Source of the DNA: Macrosoma leucophasiata
Taxonomy: Eukaryota; Arthropoda; Insecta; Lepidoptera; Hedylidae
DNA: 64,000 bases
NCBI GenBank assembly: GCA_036365455.1
Contig: JAWQUS010000023.1
Coordinates: forward strand, 744,001-808,000
Reading direction: 5' to 3'
Part shown: positions 52,716 to 63,444 of the stretch, piece after piece
How the letters are laid out: every line of letters starts with the position of its first letter
Position numbering within the stretch: position 1 is the first letter of the stretch
Position numbers and translations under genes: made by a program
The notes under the pieces: generated by a model
What the model was told of the DNA's origin: nothing
Database searches by the model: none
What the model saw: only the letters and a program-made list of their open reading frames with translations

Positions 52716-54605
52716 TCGCAATGTTCACCAGCGCGGTATGGTTCTGAAGACCTCTGAAGATGCTTTAGTGTACAGACTGTACAGGCGGCTCAACAGACAG
52801 ATCTCGAAGTCATTGACTCGCGACCTTCGGCACTTTAATACTGATAGTATTAAAGCAGCCATAGAGCGGCACAAGGGCTCTAAAGTGTTCGCCAAAGATC
52901 TGTCCTTAGGGCAAAGCCGTCTCACTAAGCTGAAGACAGAGGACAACAGAATCGTATCGCCGAAACCTGAGCTTGCAGAAGAGATCGAACGGTTTTACGG
53001 ACAGTTATACACGACAGTGCGACCACCTGTTAACAGTCCGGCGGCAAATCCTAGAGCCGGACTGACCCGACACTACACCGAAGATATCCCGGACGTCAGT
53101 CTAGACGAGATTAGTACGGCTCTCAAACAGCTCAAAAACAACAGGGCGCCGGGTGATGACGGAATCACTGCTGAACTCCTGAAAGCGGGCGGAAAGCCAG
53201 TATTAAAAGCTCTTCAGTTGATGTTTAATTCCATCATATCCGAGGGCAAAACGCCACAGGCGTGGCACAGAAGTGTGGTGGTACTGTTCTTCAAAAAAGG
53301 TTACAATACCCTTCTTGAAAACTATAGGCCCATCGCACTTCTAAGTCACGTCTATAAGCTGTTTTCGAGAGTGATTACAAACCGTCTATCTCGCAGACTC
53401 GACGACTTCCAGCCTCCCGAACAGGCCGGGTTCCGTAAAGGTTTTAGCACCATAGACCACATACACGCTCTGCGGCAGGTTATACAGAAGACAGAAGAGT
53501 ATAACCAGCCCCTCTGTCTAGCGTTTGTGGACTATGAGAAAGCCTTCGATTCGGTCGAGATTTGGGCTGTGCTACAGTCACTCCAGAGGTGCCAAGTCGA
53601 CTACCGATACATCGAGGCGCTATGGAGCTTGTACGAAAACGCCACTATGTCGGTTCGCCTTCAGGACCAGAGCTCGAAACCTATCCAACTGCAGCGAGGT
53701 GTGAGACAGGGAGATGTCATATCTCCGAAACTGTTCACCGCTGCATTGGAAGATGTCTTCAAGCTCCTGGACTGGAACGGACTCGGCATCAACATTAACG
53801 GCGAGTACATCTCCCACCTCCGATTTGCGGATGATATCGTAGTCATGGCTGAGACCCTGGAAGACCTTGGCACAATGCTCAATGGCCTCAGTAGGGCCTC
53901 CCAACGAGTGGGCCTTAAAATGAACATGGACAAGACGAAGATCATATCGAATGTCCTCGTTACGCCCACTCCTGTTATGGTCGAAGGTACTACACTCGAA
54001 GTTGTTGACGATTATGTATACCTGGGACAAACGGTCCAGTTAGGTAGGTCCAACTTCGAGAAAGAGGTCAATCGCCGAATCCAACTCGGATGGGCAGCGT
54101 TCGGAAAACTGCGTTATATCTTCTCGTCCAATTTACCGCAGTGTCTGAAGAAGAAGGTCTTTGACCAATGTGTGTTGCCAGTGATGACATATGGAACTGA
54201 AACGTGGTCGCTCACTATGGGGCTCATAAGAAGGCTCAAGGTCACTCAGAGAGCAATGGAGAGGGCTATGCTCAGAGTTTCTCTGCGAGATCGAATCAGA
54301 AACGAGGAGATCCGCATGAGAACCAAAGTAACCGACATAGCCCACCGAATAGCGAAACTCAAGTGGCAGTGGGCAGGGCACATAGCTCGCAGAACTGACG
54401 GCCGTTGGGGCAGAAGAGTTCTGGAGTGGCGACCGCGTACCGGAAGACGAAGCGTAGGCAGGCCCCCCACGAGGTGGACCGACGACCTGGTGAAGGTCGC
54501 GGGCAATCGTTTGATGAGGGCGGCCCAGGACCGTTCGTTGTGGCATTCTTTGGGGGAGGCCTTTGTTCAACAGTGGACGTCTTTCGGCTGAAATGATGAT
54601 GATGA
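52651..54605 (+). mobile_element. 5'-truncated RTE-type LINE
   Basis: Genuine element sequence runs from about 52,716 to the 3' terminus GGCTGAAATGATGATGATGA. It lacks the N-terminal endonuclease, so it is a dead-on-arrival copy, although its RT frame is intact. The (ATG)n tail and the C-terminal region after RT fit the RTE clade. Confidence 0.85.
52738..54591 (+). CDS. RTE-type reverse transcriptase, N-terminally truncated
   Basis: The open frame begins at 52,651 without an ATG; the first ATG is 52,738, giving 617 codons. Counting from 52,651, RT blocks are: NNRAPGDDGI (163-172), ENYRPIALLS (223-232), PEQAGFRKGFST (256-267), AFVDYEKAFD (291-300, catalytic D294), RGVRQGDVISP (349-359) and RFADDIVVMA (391-400, catalytic D394/D395). 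The C-terminus has GHIARRTDGRWGRRVLEW and VGRPPTRWTDDL, as in lepidopteran RTE elements. The upstream endonuclease domain is missing. This enzyme type primes cDNA synthesis at a nicked target. No regulatory sequence of its own remains. Confidence 0.85.
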   Translation: MVLKTSEDALVYRLYRRLNRQISKSLTRDLRHFNTDSIKAAIERHKGSKVFAKDLSLGQSRLTKLKTEDNRIVSPKPELAEEIERFYGQLYTTVRPPVNSPAANPRAGLTRHYTEDIPDVSLDEISTALKQLKNNRAPGDDGITAELLKAGGKPVLKALQLMFNSIISEGKTPQAWHRSVVVLFFKKGYNTLLENYRPIALLSHVYKLFSRVITNRLSRRLDDFQPPEQAGFRKGFSTIDHIHALRQVIQKTEEYNQPLCLAFVDYEKAFDSVEIWAVLQSLQRCQVDYRYIEALWSLYENATMSVRLQDQSSKPIQLQRGVRQGDVISPKLFTAALEDVFKLLDWNGLGININGEYISHLRFADDIVVMAETLEDLGTMLNGLSRASQRVGLKMNMDKTKIISNVLVTPTPVMVEGTTLEVVDDYVYLGQTVQLGRSNFEKEVNRRIQLGWAAFGKLRYIFSSNLPQCLKKKVFDQCVLPVMTYGTETWSLTMGLIRRLKVTQRAMERAMLRVSLRDRIRNEEIRMRTKVTDIAHRIAKLKWQWAGHIARRTDGRWGRRVLEWRPRTGRRSVGRPPTRWTDDLVKVAGNRLMRAAQDRSLWHSLGEAFVQQWTSFG

Positions 54606-54650
54606 CTATGTTATGGACTCCATTCTTTGTTTGCCACTTCTATGACATAT

Positions 54651-55219
54651 ATTTTTTTTAAATTGCATTGCATAGTCTATAAATAATTGACAGTAGCGTT
54701 GTGAAAATGATGAAGGGTGTAGTCCGGTGGTTTGAGGGTGTACTCCTGTGATTTGGACATTTTTTAAAATTCCAATCATTACCATTGCAGCTATTTAGTC
54801 ATCTTTCTATCTTCGTATTTTCATAAAAATAGGTAGACGCTTTATAGGTATTAAGTGGAATGGACTCAGTGTGATGTTGAATATACAGACAATAGGTTTT
54901 TTATTTTCACTCTGAAGTCAAACAACTTTGCACACTTTAGAAACTGATAATATTGTTAATTTCAGATTTAAAGCTATGCTTTTTATATTTAATTAAAACT
55001 AAAGATTAGGTTAAGACTATGTTAATCTTTGAATTTATCTTCTTGGCGTTCGGTTTATTTATGAGTATTATAATTAATTGTGAAATAAAACGATAAGACC
55101 ATTATAATAAACTATCAACTTCAAATTAAAAATCATTTTGAATTTAATTAAGATGAAATAGTTGCGATAGTGTTTTGGATCTGAATTTAAAGTAATAAAA
55201 ATAGGTTTCTTAGCTGTAT
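54651..55219. other. No gene recognised
   Basis: AT-rich, no structured element. Confidence 0.4.
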
Positions 55220-55380
55220 TGTATGACTCCGTAATAACTATCACAGAGACATAAGAACTAAGGTCTCAGGGGGTGGTAACGCATCTGCATTTGACCTCTG
55301 GTTATTGTGGATGTCTATAGGCTGCAGTCATCACTTGACATCCATGTGAACTGCACGCTTATTTGCCACATACGTTACTT
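55220..55380 (-). repeat. Repeat A fragment
   Basis: GACTCCGTAATAACTATCAC to TTTGCCACATACGTTAC. Confidence 0.65.
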
Positions 55381-55559
55381 AAAAGATGTATACTTCACTT
55401 TTTTTTTAATGAATAGATGTACGTCTATATGTAATTGCATATCATCGTGCATATAGGTACAATTCGCCGGAACGTTTTTGAGTACCTACTATCTACTAAA
55501 CTCTGCATTTTCAGTAAAAAGATATAAATTGCAAAAAAAAAATTAAAACAACGCTTACA

Positions 55560-55735
55560 CTCACAGCCCCACAGTAGGTATAAACCTGTGTCGTGGGTGA
55601 AAAAACACCCAGACCCGAAACAAATATCTGAAGACCTTACAAACATATGTCCCGGTGCGGGGATCAAACCCGCGACTCTTCGAATCAAACGGTCATCTCA
55701 CACCGCTGGACTAACCGGGTCGTCAAACACACACC
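55560..55735 (-). mobile_element. tRNA-derived SINE
   Basis: The minus strand begins ACCCGGTTAGTCCAGCGGTG (A box), then GCGGGTTTGATCCCCGC (B box), then TTTGTTTCGGGTCTGGGTG and a downstream body. This is a common lepidopteran SINE layout. Confidence 0.7.
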
Positions 55736-56432
55736 TCTCACTCTCTGACCTGAGGATCGAATTCAGAGCCTCAAGCCTTCAGACGACGACTAATCCATCA
55801 AGGTAATTTAAAAAACTTACACGTGTATTCGGTGGGTTACTAACATATTTAAAGTACATGGTATTAACGGTTATATGACCAACATGTGTTTAGGATATAG
55901 CAAAAAATTGACAATAATCTATTACGCCCACATTATTTTAATTATCATTTTTATACAAATTTACAGCGGATGCATATAGAGTTTATGGTAATAAGTTGAT
56001 CTTGGATAAGAAAACTAAATAAAAAGTCATCAATATATTTAAATTGCGACGATGTAAGTAGATGATTTCTAGCATAAAGACAAACGACTACGCTTCCACA
56101 TTTTGACGTTCGTTTTTTGTGTAGATTTATGAGCTGCAACTCAACGTATTTCATTCAGAAATTTAAAAAGAAGAAGTATCTCTGCGTACCATTTCGTAAA
56201 AAATAGCGTGCAGTTTATATTACCACTTCACTATTCTCTACATCCATGTTCATACCTCAAGGCGCCAACATCGGGTTATCAGTGGTCAGTGTTCGATGGT
56301 GGTCAAGGGTCTTATCTGGAATTTAATTCGGCGATAGCGCTAAATGTTCGGCGATATTATTATCTCCAGCGATTTAATTATCTCTATATACTCCACTGAC
56401 AATAGTTACGCGTTACTTAACAGGTTCTTATC
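55736..56432. other. No gene; decayed repeat A piece near 56,080-56,150
   Basis: ACATTTTGACGTTCGTTTTTTGT-like sequence recalls repeat A. No ORF with domain. Confidence 0.35.
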
Positions 56433-56436
56433 TGAT

Positions 56437-56738
56437 TATAAGATATCCAACACGGGGCTCCAAAGAATACACTATTTTATTGCAAACTATTTATTGAATG
56501 TACTAAAAATTAACAAATGTACAGTATTCGATCGTCTACCCGCCGTGCCGACCGTTATCGATTGACAACCCAACTGTCACTTGTCATTGTTTGGTATATT
56601 GTTCAGAAATTGTAATACCATTCATATATTATTATCTTTTGCGCAAAATTAATTAACCATATTTTTAATTATATTAAATTTTGAATTTTATTATTATTGA
56701 ATTTTGATTATTAAGATTAATATTCTTAATCGCTAACA
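56437..56738 (-). repeat. Element 2 3' LTR (302 bp)
   Basis: On the minus strand it begins TGTTAGCGATTAAG and ends GGATATCTTATA. It lacks 26 bp present in the 5' LTR, between CGAT and CGTCTACCC (plus-strand reading). Confidence 0.95.
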
Positions 56739-56750
56739 GTCGGCCGTCCT
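56739..56750 (-). other. Element 2 3' junction motif
   Basis: On the minus strand AGGACGGCCGAC abuts the LTR. It differs from element 1's AGGATGGCCGAG at two positions and resembles the 5' end of tRNA-Leu. Confidence 0.55.
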
Positions 56751-57063
56751 GTTACAGAAATGTCCCTATTTCTGGACCCTCGGCCTTCCTTATAGGGGTA
56801 ATGACCTCATACCCATACTGATTTAGTAAATATTTATTAATTTTATTGTAATGCAATTGTACATAAGAATAATCTCTATATAATTTCTTTTTAAATTTAT
56901 GTTTAATGTTATGATCAATTGTCACTTCAAACTCTTTACAGTAACACGTTAATTTCACATTATTACAACAAAAAAAAAATCTGATTTCAATTATTAGTAC
57001 TATTTAAAACCATTTACTGCCTTTGTATCATAATCTTGTTAGTTTCATGTGATAGGTAAATGA

Positions 57064-57309
57064 CTACCGTTTGCCACCCTCGGGACACGGCCTGTCAAAT
57101 ACCACCAATTTAATCAACTACCGTTTGTCACCTACGGAACACGGCCTGTTGTATTGTATGATTGAGAAACTACCGTTTGTCACCATCGGAACACGGTCTG
57201 TTGTATTTATTATATGATTGAGAAACTACCGTTTGTTATCATCGAAACACGGCCTGTTTCTTAACTCATCAGGAAGCTACCGTTTGTCCCCATCGGAACA
57301 CGGTCTGGT
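57064..57309 (-). repeat. Five-unit repeat array in element 2 3' noncoding region
   Basis: Units start at 57,064, 57,118, 57,170, 57,226 and 57,277 (spacing 51-56 bp). Each has a core of about 33 bp starting CTACCGTTTGTCACC and continuing CGGAACACGGYCTGTT on the plus strand. The cores are better conserved than the spacers between them. Confidence 0.9.
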
Positions 57310-57546
57310 TCCTTATTCTTCTCGTAGATGCGATGTCATCCACGTGCGCTCGTCATCAATATTGCCAATAATTTTCCACTTGAGAATTACCATCATCACC
57401 AGGCACAATCATCATTCCTGGTTCATCCTTTGATTTATAATTGTTGACCTAAGCTGGAATGGAACGGAATAGGATCAGGGGAATATAGGGAATGAATAAT
57501 ATTACTAAACAGCACGATCGTGTCGCGTGCCATTTCTCAAAATCAC

Positions 57547-60500
57547 CTAATCCACCGTATCGGCTTCATCGCTACCACTATTGCTAGAGCTTTCTTCAGT
57601 CGCTGGTGGGGAAATACGGAATGTGACCCAGGGCTTAAGATGGTCCGCTGGATATATGCTTTTATACCTCTTTTGAGAGTGACCTTCAATACTTGATACT
57701 TCGTATCTGTCGTGGTCTAAAACAGAAGTTATTTTAAAGGGTCCTCGAAATTTAGGTGCTAGTTTTTTACTCTTTCCTTTCTCTGGATTATGATTTGGAA
57801 TCATAACTAAGTCTCCTTCTTTGAAAAGTTTGGTAGGTGCACGTGTTTTATCATACGTTTCCTTCATTCTATTTTGTGTTTTCTCAATATTGTCTTTTAC
57901 AGCCTCTCTTACCTTTTCACGGTTATCTGATTCTAAAGTCCCTTTCAAAATATTTTCTGACTGTCCTATCGTTCTCTGGCCAAAAACTACTTCTGCTGGT
58001 GCCTTTCCAATTCCCTTATTTAGAGTATTGTTAAGGCTCCATTGCAGTTTTTGTATATTTAGATCCCAGTCCTTTTCATCGAGACCATGGTTCATTGCTG
58101 CCAAAGAGTTCAAGATTGTTCGATTGTACCGCTCAATCTGTCCGTTTGCTCGCGGTGTCGCAACTGCATTAAGGACATGCTTAATTCCCAGTGACTCTAG
58201 AAATACCTTGAATTGGCTAGAGGTGAAACTAGTCCCTCGATCTGAGATAATAATTTTAGGACATCCAAAGTCAGAAAATATTTCCTGAAGGGTCTTAATA
58301 GTCGTTTTCGACTTTGTATTTCTAACAGCCTTCACGAATATGTACTTACTAAATCCGTCAATAACACCCAATATATAGGTATTACCCCTCTTACTTTTAA
58401 TAAAAGGACCTAGGTGGTCTACATGGAGTGTGTGGAATATTGATGTAGTTTTCGGAATGGGATGTAAGTAGCCAGTTTTCTTACCACCCATTTCCTTGTT
58501 ATACGCACAGTTTATGCAGGAGGAAACATACTTCTTTATGAAACGTTTCATTTTGGGGAACCAATAATCAGAACTTATTTTTTCTAATGTTTTCTCCGCG
58601 GCGAAATGACCTGCTTCGTCGTGATTCATCTGACAAATGCGCCATCGTGCACCATGAGGTACTACCCATTTTAATTTTCGACCAACACGTCTATATAACC
58701 GGTCATCTTGTAGAACATAATTATTTTTAAAATCCTTACAATTTTCTTCGCTTGTATTTAGAATAATTTTAATATGTTTTAAATGTGGATCTGTCATCTG
58801 TACCGTATGCAACCAATCATTCGTTGTGATTTGAAGTATTTCAAGCTCTTTATGTTCTTCTAGGGGTAAAGGATTGCGGCTTAGTGCGTCAACATGCTGC
58901 ATATTATGCCCGGGCCTATACTCTATGGTGAAATTAAATTCTTGCAACATTAGCCACCACCTAGCAACTTTGGGGAGAAGGTCTCTTTTAGTAAGCGTTG
59001 TACGTAACGCAGCGCAATCGGTCATGACTTTAAATTCCAACCCAAGCAGATAAACACGAAACTTTTTAAGGGAGAGTACAACAGCCATAGTTTCAAGCTC
59101 GTATGAATGCCAAAAAGATTCTTCACGAGTCGTTTGTCGACTGAAATAGGCCACTGGACGCAACTTACTATCATCTCCCTTCTGGAGCATAACACCACCA
59201 ACTCCTATCTTGCTAGCATCACAGTGAACCTCGGTTGCAAGGTCTGGGTTGTACAAAGCTAGTATAGGCCGGTTTATCAACTTTGACTTTATCTCCTGAA
59301 AAGCAGTCTCCTGTTCGATACCCCATTCCCACGCCACATCGCTCTTAGTCAATTTTGTAAGTGGTCTAGCAAGGCAAGCAAAGTTGTAAACAAAACGACG
59401 AAAGAAGCTTGCTAGGCCTACGAACTGACGGACTTGATGAACATTTGTTGGCGTTGGGAATTCAGATACTGCACGAATTTTACGAGTACCCGGACGAAGT
59501 CCTGCCTCGGAAATTTCGTACCCTAAATAGTCTATTTCTGACTGAAAAAAAGAGCACTTCTTTAGATTTAAAGTCAAACCGGCATTGGAAAGTAAATTAA
59601 GGATTTCTTCCAATTTTTGAAAGCCTTCTTCGAAGGAGCTACCTGTACTCAGCAGATCATCTAGATACGGAATCGCCAGATCGAATCGTCTATTGCCGAG
59701 TGCTTTATTAATCATATTCTGAAACACCGCTGGGGCATTCACGAGACCAAACGGCATTCTCGTATACTCATAATGGCCATCTGGTGTCACAAATGCCGTT
59801 AGATGGCGTGAGGACTCGTCCACTGGTATTTGGTAATAGCCCGATGCTAAGTCTAGACTAGTAAAATAGGATTTACCAGATAATCTGTCCAGCTGGTCAT
59901 CAATAACTGGCATCGGGTAACTGTCCTTTACTGTCTTCTTATTTAGTGCCCTATAGTCGACGCAGAGTCTATATTCATTGTTCTTTTTTTGAACAAGAAC
60001 TATAGGACTCGAATAAGCGGAGTGAGATTCCCTAATTATATTGTTACTAAGTAATTCTCCTACCATTTCTCTTACAATCGCACGTTCATTATAAGGAAGT
60101 CTGTATGGTTTATAAGACACCGGCGTGTCATCATTTAAGCGAATGGTCATTTTCGACACATGTGTTACACCGAGTTCTTGCATGTCAAATGCGAAGCAAT
60201 TCCGATGACGATTAAGAAGCGAGAGTAATTTCTGTTTTTGATCTTCAGAAACCTTAGGACCTATGTTTAACATGTACATTGTAATTGGGGCCCTGGCATT
60301 TTCATTGGGCGCCGTTGAGTCATTTTCTGATAAAGAGGTAACGTAAGCATTGAGAGATTCTGTTTTTAAATTCTCCATATCGGGTAGTATCGTCGCACGC
60401 GCAAGAGCCTTATTTTCACCTAAACTAAGAGGTTTACCAGAGAAGTTCATTATGACAACGCAGCCCTTCCCCTCAGTAAACTCATATAACCCCTGTAACA

Positions 60501-62352
60501 CACAATACTCACTACCCTGCTTAAAACAAAAGTACCCCGATATATATAAAAGACCCGTGTAATCACTTTCTTTAACTCTAACAATAACCTTCGCCAAACC
60601 TTTTACAGAAGTATTTGAATGATTTAGCAAAGTTACACGGTTAAGTTTCGTATCATCGCAATACAAAGTTAATTGTGAGCTTGTTTTATAAACTGTAACT
60701 GAAGGTAACTCCGTAAAGGATTGACCTATCAAAATGTCGGTATTTAAAAGATCATCACTTACTACGTACGCATCAACATCTGCCGTCACAGAGTCAACTT
60801 CTAAAGTTATCGTTACGCGACCACGTGGTGTAACCGTACCTAATCCAAAGCCGTTTATGACAGGAAGACCCGTTTTATCTAAAATCATATTACAGTCTTC
60901 AGCAACCCCTAATTTTACTAGGGTACATTGACTACCAAAATCAATGTAACCTGAACGACGTGTACCATTCAACAGTATTTGTTTAAAATATTTACCGTTT
61001 TGTACGTCTTCTTGCGATATTTGTAAGACTTGTTTGCTTGATACCTTCTCTTCAGTCGGATTACGATTACTCGGGTTTGATTCCCTATGTTGTAACTTAG
61101 AAATCCCAGATTGCTTACAATCCCGGCCTTCATGTCCAAATCGAGAACATTTGTCACATTTCACTATCGGTTTTGTGCAAGTCTGCACGGTATGGCCAAT
61201 TGCTGAGCAGTTAAAACAACGAACGTTCTTAAGTCTATCGCTTCCTTTGCTAGAGTTGGACCTTGTAACACCAATGCGAATAGTACTTTCTCTTAAGTCG
61301 TTGTTATTAAATCTACCGCTCAGTGGAAATTTTCGGATTTGGCTCGTCTTTTTGGATATACGTCGCAAATATGTAAGTAATTGCGACGGCCTCCTTATAC
61401 CTAATCCCTGGGCATTAAGTCTTACATTATTATCATAGATTCCGTTTATAACGCAATCCACAGCATTTCGATCTTTTATTCCACACATCTTGACAAGCCT
61501 TATTTTATCGTGATAGTACTCTTCAAGGGATTCCTCTCTTTTGCTTTTTCTATCCAGCATCTCGTAAAGACGGTCAGCATAATTTCGATCATCTGGAAAA
61601 GTTCTGAGTATCCTACGCTGCCATTGGCGCCAGCTTAATTTTACGGAACTACGGCCTTGGTACCATTTTTTTGCGTAACCAGTTAGCTTAGGAATAGCAT
61701 GGTAAATAATCTGTCTTTCACTCCAACCATAAATAGCAGCTGTGTCGTTGACTTTACGAATCCAATCTGTTGCTGTTTGCGAGTTCGCATCAGGATCAAA
61801 CTCCGGGATAACATTGTGTGCGCCTTCATATGCGCTAGCTTTATTATTTATTAATTTGGCTAATTTCATTAGGAAGTTCTCTCCCCGATCGTGACTACTA
61901 GGAGATTTAGTCCTTGATTTCTTTGAAGGGGGCTTGTAACGAGTATTTCTGTTCTTAGTATTTGAACGTTTTCTTTTTCGAGACTCTATTCTCCCTTCCG
62001 CATCATCAGTAGAGGTTTCGTCATCCGAAGAATTGTATGAACTCGAACTATCAGAACTCATTGACGTAGAGGATCCTAATCGCCTTCGATTAGTGGGTCG
62101 GTCGCGATTACGACGCCTCTTGGTATCTGACCCGTCTATGGACGAAATACTAACCGAGTCAACCGAACTGCTTCGACAAATATTACGGCGGCGAGAAGCC
62201 TCACTGTGAGCATACCGTTTCCGCAACGATCTAGATTTCATCCTTGTTATGGATCGTCTTCGCGTGTCTACACCACGGCTGGTGCTTCGTGGCGCTCTAT
62301 CGCTTGTATCAGAAATGTCCAATAGCGGCGGGGTGTATGTTCTTTCCGCCAT
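57547..62352 (-). CDS. Gag-Pol polyprotein of element 2 (1,601 aa)
   Basis: The first ATG is at 62,352 (the codon before it is GTG). Arg/Ser-rich head (1 to about 156) with an acidic Ser/Asp stretch near 95-120 and a second basic block; capsid-like Gag (about 160-345); CCHC knuckles (C379, C382, H387, C392; C399, C402, H407, C412); protease with D471 in DFGS; RT with YLDD at 896-899; RNase H (D1045, E1087, D1112, D1155); integrase zinc finger (H1244, H1249, C1279, C1282) and D1312, D1371, E1407 with 35 residues between the last two. Collinear with the element 1 protein throughout, with strong similarity from RT to integrase. No stop or frameshift, so probably a recent insertion. No env-like frame. 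Confidence 0.95.
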   Translation of the reverse strand: MAERTYTPPLLDISDTSDRAPRSTSRGVDTRRRSITRMKSRSLRKRYAHSEASRRRNICRSSSVDSVSISSIDGSDTKRRRNRDRPTNRRRLGSSTSMSSDSSSSYNSSDDETSTDDAEGRIESRKRKRSNTKNRNTRYKPPSKKSRTKSPSSHDRGENFLMKLAKLINNKASAYEGAHNVIPEFDPDANSQTATDWIRKVNDTAAIYGWSERQIIYHAIPKLTGYAKKWYQGRSSVKLSWRQWQRRILRTFPDDRNYADRLYEMLDRKSKREESLEEYYHDKIRLVKMCGIKDRNAVDCVINGIYDNNVRLNAQGLGIRRPSQLLTYLRRISKKTSQIRKFPLSGRFNNNDLRESTIRIGVTRSNSSKGSDRLKNVRCFNCSAIGHTVQTCTKPIVKCDKCSRFGHEGRDCKQSGISKLQHRESNPSNRNPTEEKVSSKQVLQISQEDVQNGKYFKQILLNGTRRSGYIDFGSQCTLVKLGVAEDCNMILDKTGLPVINGFGLGTVTPRGRVTITLEVDSVTADVDAYVVSDDLLNTDILIGQSFTELPSVTVYKTSSQLTLYCDDTKLNRVTLLNHSNTSVKGLAKVIVRVKESDYTGLLYISGYFCFKQGSEYCVLQGLYEFTEGKGCVVIMNFSGKPLSLGENKALARATILPDMENLKTESLNAYVTSLSENDSTAPNENARAPITMYMLNIGPKVSEDQKQKLLSLLNRHRNCFAFDMQELGVTHVSKMTIRLNDDTPVSYKPYRLPYNERAIVREMVGELLSNNIIRESHSAYSSPIVLVQKKNNEYRLCVDYRALNKKTVKDSYPMPVIDDQLDRLSGKSYFTSLDLASGYYQIPVDESSRHLTAFVTPDGHYEYTRMPFGLVNAPAVFQNMINKALGNRRFDLAIPYLDDLLSTGSSFEEGFQKLEEILNLLSNAGLTLNLKKCSFFQSEIDYLGYEISEAGLRPGTRKIRAVSEFPTPTNVHQVRQFVGLASFFRRFVYNFACLARPLTKLTKSDVAWEWGIEQETAFQEIKSKLINRPILALYNPDLATEVHCDASKIGVGGVMLQKGDDSKLRPVAYFSRQTTREESFWHSYELETMAVVLSLKKFRVYLLGLEFKVMTDCAALRTTLTKRDLLPKVARWWLMLQEFNFTIEYRPGHNMQHVDALSRNPLPLEEHKELEILQITTNDWLHTVQMTDPHLKHIKIILNTSEENCKDFKNNYVLQDDRLYRRVGRKLKWVVPHGARWRICQMNHDEAGHFAAEKTLEKISSDYWFPKMKRFIKKYVSSCINCAYNKEMGGKKTGYLHPIPKTTSIFHTLHVDHLGPFIKSKRGNTYILGVIDGFSKYIFVKAVRNTKSKTTIKTLQEIFSDFGCPKIIISDRGTSFTSSQFKVFLESLGIKHVLNAVATPRANGQIERYNRTILNSLAAMNHGLDEKDWDLNIQKLQWSLNNTLNKGIGKAPAEVVFGQRTIGQSENILKGTLESDNREKVREAVKDNIEKTQNRMKETYDKTRAPTKLFKEGDLVMIPNHNPEKGKSKKLAPKFRGPFKITSVLDHDRYEVSSIEGHSQKRYKSIYPADHLKPWVTFRISPPATEESSSNSGSDEADTVD

Positions 62353-62396
62353 CACTCAAGCAATATATATAAAAGTGGCTAATTCGTGGTAAATTC

Positions 62397-63409
62397 TAGG
62401 TAAGTATGGGGTAATAAGTGTAAGTAGGGAAGATAAAACAAAAAAAATGAAACAATAAAATTAGTAAATTATGTAATTATTATTATTTCTGCGTGTATAA
62501 TAAGCAACCAATAGCTTTCCCTATTTAGCAGATTTATAACAGGTGTATTCAAAGGAAGTAATAAGTACCTATAATAAATAAATAGCGCCACACATTAGGA
62601 GTGCGCAACGCAAATACACGTCACGAATAAACAGAACCCGAAGACAAACATTTATCCGTCACACAAATGTCTGTCCTTACCAGGAATCGAATCCAGGCCC
62701 TATTGCTTTCAATGACAGAGCCACGATCAAGTCCAAGAAATTATGACGAGTTTCAAATTTTACAACAAACAACAATCAATGACATTAAGTACTAATAAAC
62801 ATTATTTCCACAACGTTCAGATTTTTTTTTTTTTTTTCATCTTATTGTTACAACCTGAATGAGGGACCCACGCAGTTGCGCCCGACTTACTTTGTATGTA
62901 ATTTTATCTCTCAATGTCAGTAAGTTAAAATAAAGGCATTACATGCATGAGAAAACAATCATGACAATTAAAGTAAGTACCTACTAAATTAATAATTATC
63001 GATACGATACTAATGCCTACATGTATATAATATAATGGATCGCCTTTCTATGATACCTACATCTATTCACAAAGCCACACTACCTACTTACATACATACA
63101 TGTATCACTTCTAAACCGTACAATGCGATAGTAACGCAATTATTCAAAGGGAAATAAAACAGCGTCTAAACATAATACAATATGTGACATAGTCGGTACA
63201 TACCGTCTTTTGATTGAGTCATTGCTATAGATTCAGGCGAACACATTTGCAAAAATACTGTAGGTACTGGTACATAATTTGTTATATCAATAAGCGATTT
63301 ATAACACAAAAAAACTAAACATTAATACATCACGTGAAGCATATCACGTATCGTAACGTAATAATTTAGGTAAAAGTAGTCTCAATAACAAGTAAACTTT
63401 TATACATAC
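62397..63409 (-). other. Possible leader intron of element 2
   Basis: On the minus strand CCCATTG|GTATGT at 63,410/63,409 is a good donor. TTATTACCCCATACTTACCTAG at 62,397 is a pyrimidine-rich acceptor 45 nt before the ATG. Removing it would leave a leader of about 80 nt, close to the 94 nt of element 1. Confidence 0.4.
62610..62745 (-). mobile_element. SINE nested in the element 2 leader
   Basis: The minus strand has TCGTGGCTCTGTCATTGAAA (A-box region) and CTGGATTCGATTCCTGG (B box), followed by a body with TTTGTCTTCGGGTTCTG shared in type with 55,560-55,735. Confidence 0.6.
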
Positions 63410-63434
63410 CAATGGGCTTTTTCCAACGTTCTTA

Positions 63435-63444
63435 CCACTTCTGA
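63435..63444 (-). other. Element 2 putative primer-binding site
   Basis: TCAGAAGTGG directly after the 5' LTR on the minus strand, the same tRNA-Leu-complementary core as element 1 and again without TGG. Confidence 0.6.

Larger units (their letters stand above)
52530..54650 (-). repeat. Repeat A copy split by the RTE LINE
   Basis: 52,530-52,616 and 54,606-54,650 are the parts of one minus-orientation copy (TTTGTGTAGATGTCGTTAGG; TTGTTTGCCACTTCTATGAC). Confidence 0.65.

Noticed and set aside
57064..57309. CRISPR array
   Set aside because: Regular repeats, but with similar short spacers, in a eukaryotic LTR retrotransposon; no cas genes.
62398..62405. Plus-strand CTAG|GTAAGT as a third ratchet splice site
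   Set aside because: No pyrimidine tract precedes it, and it lies inside the retrotransposon leader, where the minus strand reads as an acceptor instead.
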